Shown here piece after piece: positions 6,744 through 10,215 of a stretch of DNA of 10,215 bases. The translations under genes were made by a program, and so were the position numbers. Source of the DNA: Bacteroidales bacterium (GTDB taxonomy: Bacteria; Bacteroidota; Bacteroidia; Bacteroidales; PUMT01); the NCBI GenBank assembly GCA_007119075.1, contig SKQJ01000246.1:1-10215 (forward strand), in the 5' to 3' direction. The notes beneath the pieces are model-generated. The model was given only the letters and a program-made list of their open reading frames with translations, did not search any database and was not told where the DNA came from. Every line of letters begins with the position of its first letter. Position 1 is the stretch's first letter.

Positions 6744-7517
6744 CTAATAATCATTGCTAAGATCAAGAATCTCAATTTTCCTGAATTCAGTAGGGTGACT
6801 TTCTGCCTGGAGTGCTATATATCCCTGCCGGAGAGGTTCGCCTGTTTCGGAAAGCTGCGGATTGGTATAGGTCATGATCGTATCGTTTTCAATAATATGA
6901 TGGATTATTGAATCGCCATACACGTGAAGCTCTGCCGTCACCCACTGATCGCCATGAAAGGTGGGGCCGTCTGATGAAATGCAGTGCTCTGTCCTGAGCT
7001 GTCCGTCAATCACGACATGGGTGCCCGGAGTGCACACACTGAAGTTGGGGCGGTCCCCGGTGCCGTCGCCGCCAAGCAGCTGCGCTTCAACTGAGACAGG
7101 AAAATCCTGATCGATGTCCATGGTTTCGGGGGCCTGGGAATGGAACATTATTCCGTTGTTCCGGTATGCCCATCCGGCGCCTCCCTCAACCTGTTCGCCC
7201 GTAAAACGATACTCGACCCTGAGTTTGTAATGAGAAAAGGGTTCCTCGTAAAAAATATGTCCGAACCTGTTATCAAAAGTTTCATATTCATCGTATGAAA
7301 CTATCAGCAGACCGTCCTCAACCCTGAATGTATTTCTGTAATTTTCACCAGGCTCAAAACCCCTTATCTTTATGATCCATCCGTCCAGGTTCTCACCATT
7401 AAAAAGAGGTTTCCAGTCCTCTTCGGCTCGGTTCCCGCATGAATTAAACAACAACATGAACATTGAAAATGATGTAATAAAGCCCAAAACCGGGTTTGAC
7501 AAGTTATTCTTTTTCAT
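6744..7517 (-). CDS. DUF1080 (3-keto-disaccharide hydrolase-like) domain lipoprotein
   Basis: This 257-residue protein begins with two lysines, a hydrophobic stretch (about 10-24) and LLFNSC with Cys27, which looks like a lipoprotein signal peptide, although Phe and Asn at -3 and -2 make the lipobox loose. The mature part begins with EEDWKPLFNGENLDGW, the typical opening of DUF1080 (Pfam PF06439), a jelly-roll concanavalin-like fold. Further family-like segments are RNNGIMFHSQ, the GTGDRPNF region, and the C-terminal REIxLQAE-type strand, seen here as GYIALQAESHPTEFRKIEIL. Some members hydrolyse 3-keto-glycosides and many act on glycans outside the cell; the substrate here is unknown. Acidic residues shortly after the Cys are compatible with surface export in Bacteroidota but do not prove it. 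It lies first in the minus-strand gene row, 135 bp before ugd, and may or may not be in that operon. Confidence 0.85.
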   Translation of the reverse strand: MKKNNLSNPVLGFITSFSMFMLLFNSCGNRAEEDWKPLFNGENLDGWIIKIRGFEPGENYRNTFRVEDGLLIVSYDEYETFDNRFGHIFYEEPFSHYKLRVEYRFTGEQVEGGAGWAYRNNGIMFHSQAPETMDIDQDFPVSVEAQLLGGDGTGDRPNFSVCTPGTHVVIDGQLRTEHCISSDGPTFHGDQWVTAELHVYGDSIIHHIIENDTIMTYTNPQLSETGEPLRQGYIALQAESHPTEFRKIEILDLSNDY

Positions 7518-7846
7518 TTTCTTGGAATTTTAATTTAAATTACATTATATTGTATGCTGTGCCTCAAAAAAATAAGCCGTGGCAAGGTAAAGCATGGATC
7601 ATATTGGAATTTGGCGGCAGTGGCAAGTAATATCCTGATAACCTGTGTAATAGTTTTAGTGTTTTCAAGCCTGGCATATAACAAAAATGCTAAAATACGA
7701 AATAAAATCAATTAAAGAGGCCCCATATAAATCAAAAATAGATTGACTGCTGTGAAGTATAAACAAATTTAATTAATTTTGCACCTTCCAAGTTTTATAC
7801 AAAATAATGTCTAACCCATTAATTTAAGCAATTTTGCCTTACAATT
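7518..7846. other. Divergent intergenic region between the lipoprotein gene and rpsA
   Basis: This 329-bp AT-rich stretch separates two outward-facing genes. I find no coding frame longer than about 16 codons on either strand and no tRNA-like fold. It should hold promoters for both genes. Candidate -7 elements (consensus TAnnTTTG) are TAATTTTG on the plus strand (7774-7781), and TAAATTTG (7764-7771) and TATTTTTG (7733-7740) on the minus strand. The 65 bases after the plus-strand element would be the rpsA leader, without a Shine-Dalgarno. The minus-strand leader to the lipoprotein ATG would be roughly 215-245 nt, long enough for a regulatory structure, but I see no strong hairpin in it. Confidence 0.6.
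7751..7781 (+). promoter_or_regulatory. Candidate Bacteroidota-type promoter of rpsA
   Basis: TAATTTTG at 7774-7781 matches the -7 consensus TAnnTTTG exactly. TGTG at 7751-7754 is a poor match to the -33 element TTTG, with the expected 19-bp spacing. Transcription would start near 7786-7790, giving a leader of about 60 nt before the rpsA ATG at 7847. The -7 element is part of a near-palindrome (7764-7781) that also presents a -7 element on the opposite strand. Confidence 0.45.
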
Positions 7847-10215
7847 ATGACAGAGAAAGAAAAAGAAAACAACCAAAATGAAGAGCTGAAAAGCCAGGGT
7901 ACGGGAAATGAGGAGAAGACCAATGACAATAAAGAAGAATCTCCGGTTCAGGAAACCGCCAGCCGGCAGTCACCCGAAGAAGAGCCAGACGAGCAGTCAC
8001 CCGATAGTCCTGCTGAAAATCTGAGCCAGACCGAAACAGAAACCGAAGAACAGCAGCCCGCTGCTGAATCTGCAGTTCCCGAACAGGATATGCCTCCAGG
8101 CGAAACAGAGCCCGTTGCCGAGGGCGGCGAAAGGCCGGCTACAGCCGCCGAAAAAGAGCCTGTCGTCGTGACCCCGGAATCGGCTGATACAGAAACCGGG
8201 TTCGAACCTCCCGAATCACCTAAAGACGAGGAAGTTCCTGTAACCGATCTTGCATCCGCAGAGCCCTCCGGAGAAGTAAAAAATGAGCCTGAGAAAGAAT
8301 TTGACTGGGACAATCTTGAAGAAAGCCATGACTTTCATTCCAAGCAAGAAAGGGCCAAATATGAGGCCATGTACGACAAAACCCTCTCCACCATCAATGT
8401 TAACGAGGTAGTTGACGGTACCGTAATCGCCATGAGCAAACGGGAAGTTGTTATCAATATCGGATACAAGTCAGAGGCAGTGGTCAGTTTGAATGAATTC
8501 CGCTACAACCCAGAACTGAAACCCGGCGATACCGTTGAAGTTTATGTCGAGAGCCAGGAAGACAAGAAAGGACAGCTGGTCCTGTCACACAAGAAAGCAC
8601 GGGCCTTAAGGTCATGGGACAGGGTAAATGCCGCACTGGATAATGATGAAATAATTAAAGGATATATAAAGTGTCGCACCAAAGGCGGCATGATAGTCGA
8701 TGTATTCGGCATCGAGGCCTTCCTGCCGGGCTCGCAGATAGATGTGAAGCCAATACGCGATTACGATGCATACGTGGGCAAAACGATGGAATTCAAGGTG
8801 GTGAAAATCAACCATGAATTCAAGAACGTCGTTGTTTCCCACAAGGCTCTTATCGAGGAAGAGCTCGAGCAACAGAAAAAGGAAATCATAGCGAAACTAG
8901 AGAAAGGTCAGGTGCTGGAAGGAACAGTCAAAAATATCACCTCCTACGGGGTGTTTATAGACCTTGGCGGGGTTGACGGACTGATACACATTACCGATCT
9001 TTCCTGGGGAAGGGTAAATCATCCCGAAGAAATAGTTGAGCTTGACCAGAAACTCAATGTTGTCATTCTTGACTTTGACGATGCCAAAAAAAGAATTGCT
9101 CTTGGCATGAAGCAACTTACTCCCCACCCCTGGGACTCTCTTGATCCTGATCTTAAAATCGGTGACAAGGTTAAGGGGAAAGTCGTTGTTATGGCCGATT
9201 ACGGTGCCTTTGTAGAAATAGCACCCGGCGTGGAAGGGCTTATCCATGTATCGGAAATGTCATGGTCACAACATCTGCGCAGTGCCCAGGAATTTATGAA
9301 AGTGGGCGACATAGTTGAAGCCCATATCCTTACACTGGACCGTGACGAAAGAAAAATGTCGCTGGGGATCAAGCAGCTGAAACCCGATCCATGGGAGAAA
9401 GTCGAAGAGAAATACCCGGTCGGGTCGAAACATTTTGCCAAAGTTCGAAATTTCACTAATTTCGGAGTATTCGTGGAAATCGAGGAGGGAGTCGACGGAC
9501 TTATCCATATATCTGATCTTTCCTGGACCAAAAAGATAAAGCACCCTGCAGAATTTACCCAGATAGGCGAAAATATCGAGATCGTGGTTCTCGAGATTGA
9601 TAAGGATAACCGACGACTTAGTCTCGGCCACAAGCAGCTTGAAGAAAACCCCTGGGATGTTTTTGAAACTGTTTTCAGTCCCGGATCTGTCCACGAAGGA
9701 ACGATCACAGAGGTCTTTGACAAAGGTGCGCTTGTGTCCCTCCAATACGGAGTAGAGGGTTTTGTGTCCTCCAAGCATATGGTGAAAAAGGATGGAAGCA
9801 TGGCCAGAGTGGATGAAAAATTACCATTCAAGGTAATTGAGTTTTCGAAAACAGCCAAGCGGATCATACTTTCCCATACCAGGATCAATGAGGAAGATAC
9901 TCAGGTAAAAGATTCCGAATCCAAAAAACCCAAACCGGCCCAATCGACGCAGAAGACCATGCAAAAAATGAAGTCGGGCCTGGAAAGGACAACACTGGGA
10001 GACATCTCAGAGCTTGCATCGTTGAGGGATGAAATGGCGGAAGGCGAAAAAGCGAAAAAGCAGGATGCGGGAGCCGGGGCAACAAAGGAGAAGCCTGAAG
10101 CCGGAGAAGTGAAACCGGAAGCCGGGGCAAAGGAAGAGAAGCCTGAGTCAAAGGAAGAGAAGCCTGAAGCAAAGGAGGACAAGTCCGCAGCAAAGGAAGA
10201 CAAGCCTGAAGCAAA
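7847..10215 (+). CDS. rpsA: 30S ribosomal protein S1 with long acidic N-terminal and repetitive C-terminal extensions; 3' end cut by window edge
   Basis: An open frame of 789 codons runs from the ATG at 7847 to the right edge without a stop. Residues 1-151 are a Glu/Pro/Ala/Thr-rich, low-complexity extension. The S1 core starts at FDWDN (152-156). Six S1/OB-fold repeats follow at about 186-255, 267-340, 354-423, 439-509, 525-597 and 612-680. Domains 3-5 carry the strong YGVF(I/V)-type and GLIH(I/V)(T/S) RNA-binding motifs; 1 and 2 are divergent, as in S1 proteins where they dock on the ribosome. TTLGD at 715-719 with the following helix to Met730 resembles the usual end of Bacteroidota S1. 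Beyond it a charged tail enters 7-residue repeats and leaves the window. S1 binds mRNA leaders and helps 30S initiation, which suits genes lacking Shine-Dalgarno sites. The usual length is near 560-620 residues, so this one is at least 170 longer. The ATG at 7847 is the first in frame and is preceded by an AT-rich leader. Confidence 0.95.
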   Translation, partial: MTEKEKENNQNEELKSQGTGNEEKTNDNKEESPVQETASRQSPEEEPDEQSPDSPAENLSQTETETEEQQPAAESAVPEQDMPPGETEPVAEGGERPATAAEKEPVVVTPESADTETGFEPPESPKDEEVPVTDLASAEPSGEVKNEPEKEFDWDNLEESHDFHSKQERAKYEAMYDKTLSTINVNEVVDGTVIAMSKREVVINIGYKSEAVVSLNEFRYNPELKPGDTVEVYVESQEDKKGQLVLSHKKARALRSWDRVNAALDNDEIIKGYIKCRTKGGMIVDVFGIEAFLPGSQIDVKPIRDYDAYVGKTMEFKVVKINHEFKNVVVSHKALIEEELEQQKKEIIAKLEKGQVLEGTVKNITSYGVFIDLGGVDGLIHITDLSWGRVNHPEEIVELDQKLNVVILDFDDAKKRIALGMKQLTPHPWDSLDPDLKIGDKVKGKVVVMADYGAFVEIAPGVEGLIHVSEMSWSQHLRSAQEFMKVGDIVEAHILTLDRDERKMSLGIKQLKPDPWEKVEEKYPVGSKHFAKVRNFTNFGVFVEIEEGVDGLIHISDLSWTKKIKHPAEFTQIGENIEIVVLEIDKDNRRLSLGHKQLEENPWDVFETVFSPGSVHEGTITEVFDKGALVSLQYGVEGFVSSKHMVKKDGSMARVDEKLPFKVIEFSKTAKRIILSHTRINEEDTQVKDSESKKPKPAQSTQKTMQKMKSGLERTTLGDISELASLRDEMAEGEKAKKQDAGAGATKEKPEAGEVKPEAGAKEEKPESKEEKPEAKEDKSAAKEDKPEA
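10130..10213 (+). repeat. 21-bp tandem repeat in the rpsA tail (four units in window)
   Basis: Four contiguous 21-bp units (10130-10150, 10151-10171, 10172-10192, 10193-10213) encode KEEKPES, KEEKPEA, KEDKSAA and KEDKPEA. Degenerate units precede them from about 10085 (KEKPEAG, EVKPEAG). The array continues to the window edge, so the true copy number is unknown. Units differ by a few bases, including synonymous changes (GAA/GAG), so the array is not a fresh duplication. Such arrays can gain or lose units by slippage without breaking the frame. Confidence 0.85.

Noticed and set aside
7948..8313. Minus-strand Ser/Gly-rich open frame of 121 codons
   Set aside because: It is the complement of the Glu/Pro/Ala-rich N-terminal extension of S1. 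Low complexity on both strands is expected and there is no independent start context.
9199..9888. Minus-strand open frame of 229 codons, with another of 170 codons at 9266-9778
   Set aside because: Both are antisense to S1 domains 4-6, which read perfectly on the plus strand. The Ser/Phe/Leu-rich translations are what the reverse of Lys/Glu-rich coding DNA gives.
10130..10213. Tandem repeats considered as a CRISPR-like array
   Set aside because: The units are contiguous 21-bp in-frame coding repeats without spacers, so they are a protein repeat.

Overview
The window looks like part of a Bacteroidota chromosome, probably close to the Bacteroidales/Marinilabiliales. Four things point there. 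Genes have AT-rich, A-rich leaders and lack clear Shine-Dalgarno sites. A TAnnTTTG-type -7 promoter element lies before rpsA. There is a DUF1080 lipoprotein. The ribosomal protein S1 carries the N-terminal FDWD-type motif and the C-terminal TLGD-type motif that I recall from this phylum. The genus cannot be named from the sequence.

Layout: positions 1-7517 hold seven genes, all on the minus strand, so they are transcribed from right to left. In transcription order these are a DUF1080 lipoprotein (6744-7517), UDP-glucose 6-dehydrogenase ugd (5241-6608), a UDP-glucuronate decarboxylase/UDP-xylose synthase (4266-5213), rfbA (3238-4107), rfbC (2587-3153), rfbD (1691-2563) and a large phospho-sugar mutase (1619 leftward, cut by the window edge). 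A 329-bp AT-rich divergent intergenic region (7518-7846) follows. Then rpsA runs on the plus strand from 7847 off the right edge. The mutase and rpsA are open at the window edges and lack a stop codon here, but both read through without interruption.

How the genes work together: the mutase interconverts glucose-6-P and glucose-1-P. RfbA turns glucose-1-P plus dTTP into dTDP-glucose, and RfbC and RfbD carry out the last two steps to dTDP-L-rhamnose. Ugd oxidises UDP-glucose to UDP-glucuronate, and the decarboxylase makes UDP-xylose from it. This is a precursor-supply cluster for cell-surface polysaccharide (O-antigen, capsule or exopolysaccharide). It contains no glycosyltransferase, flippase or polymerase. 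The dTDP-glucose 4,6-dehydratase (rfbB) needed to complete the rhamnose pathway is not in the window, and the short-chain dehydrogenase found near its expected place has UDP-xylose synthase motifs instead.

The most unusual object is ribosomal protein S1. It has six S1 domains, flanked by an acidic, apparently disordered N-terminal extension of about 150 residues and by a C-terminal tail built of 7-residue Lys/Glu/Pro/Ala repeats (21-bp tandem repeats) that runs past the window edge. I see no CRISPR array, tRNA, rRNA, insertion sequence, phage gene, defence system or clearly new multi-gene system here. Apart from the S1 extensions and a few intergenic structures, this is ordinary housekeeping and envelope-precursor DNA.
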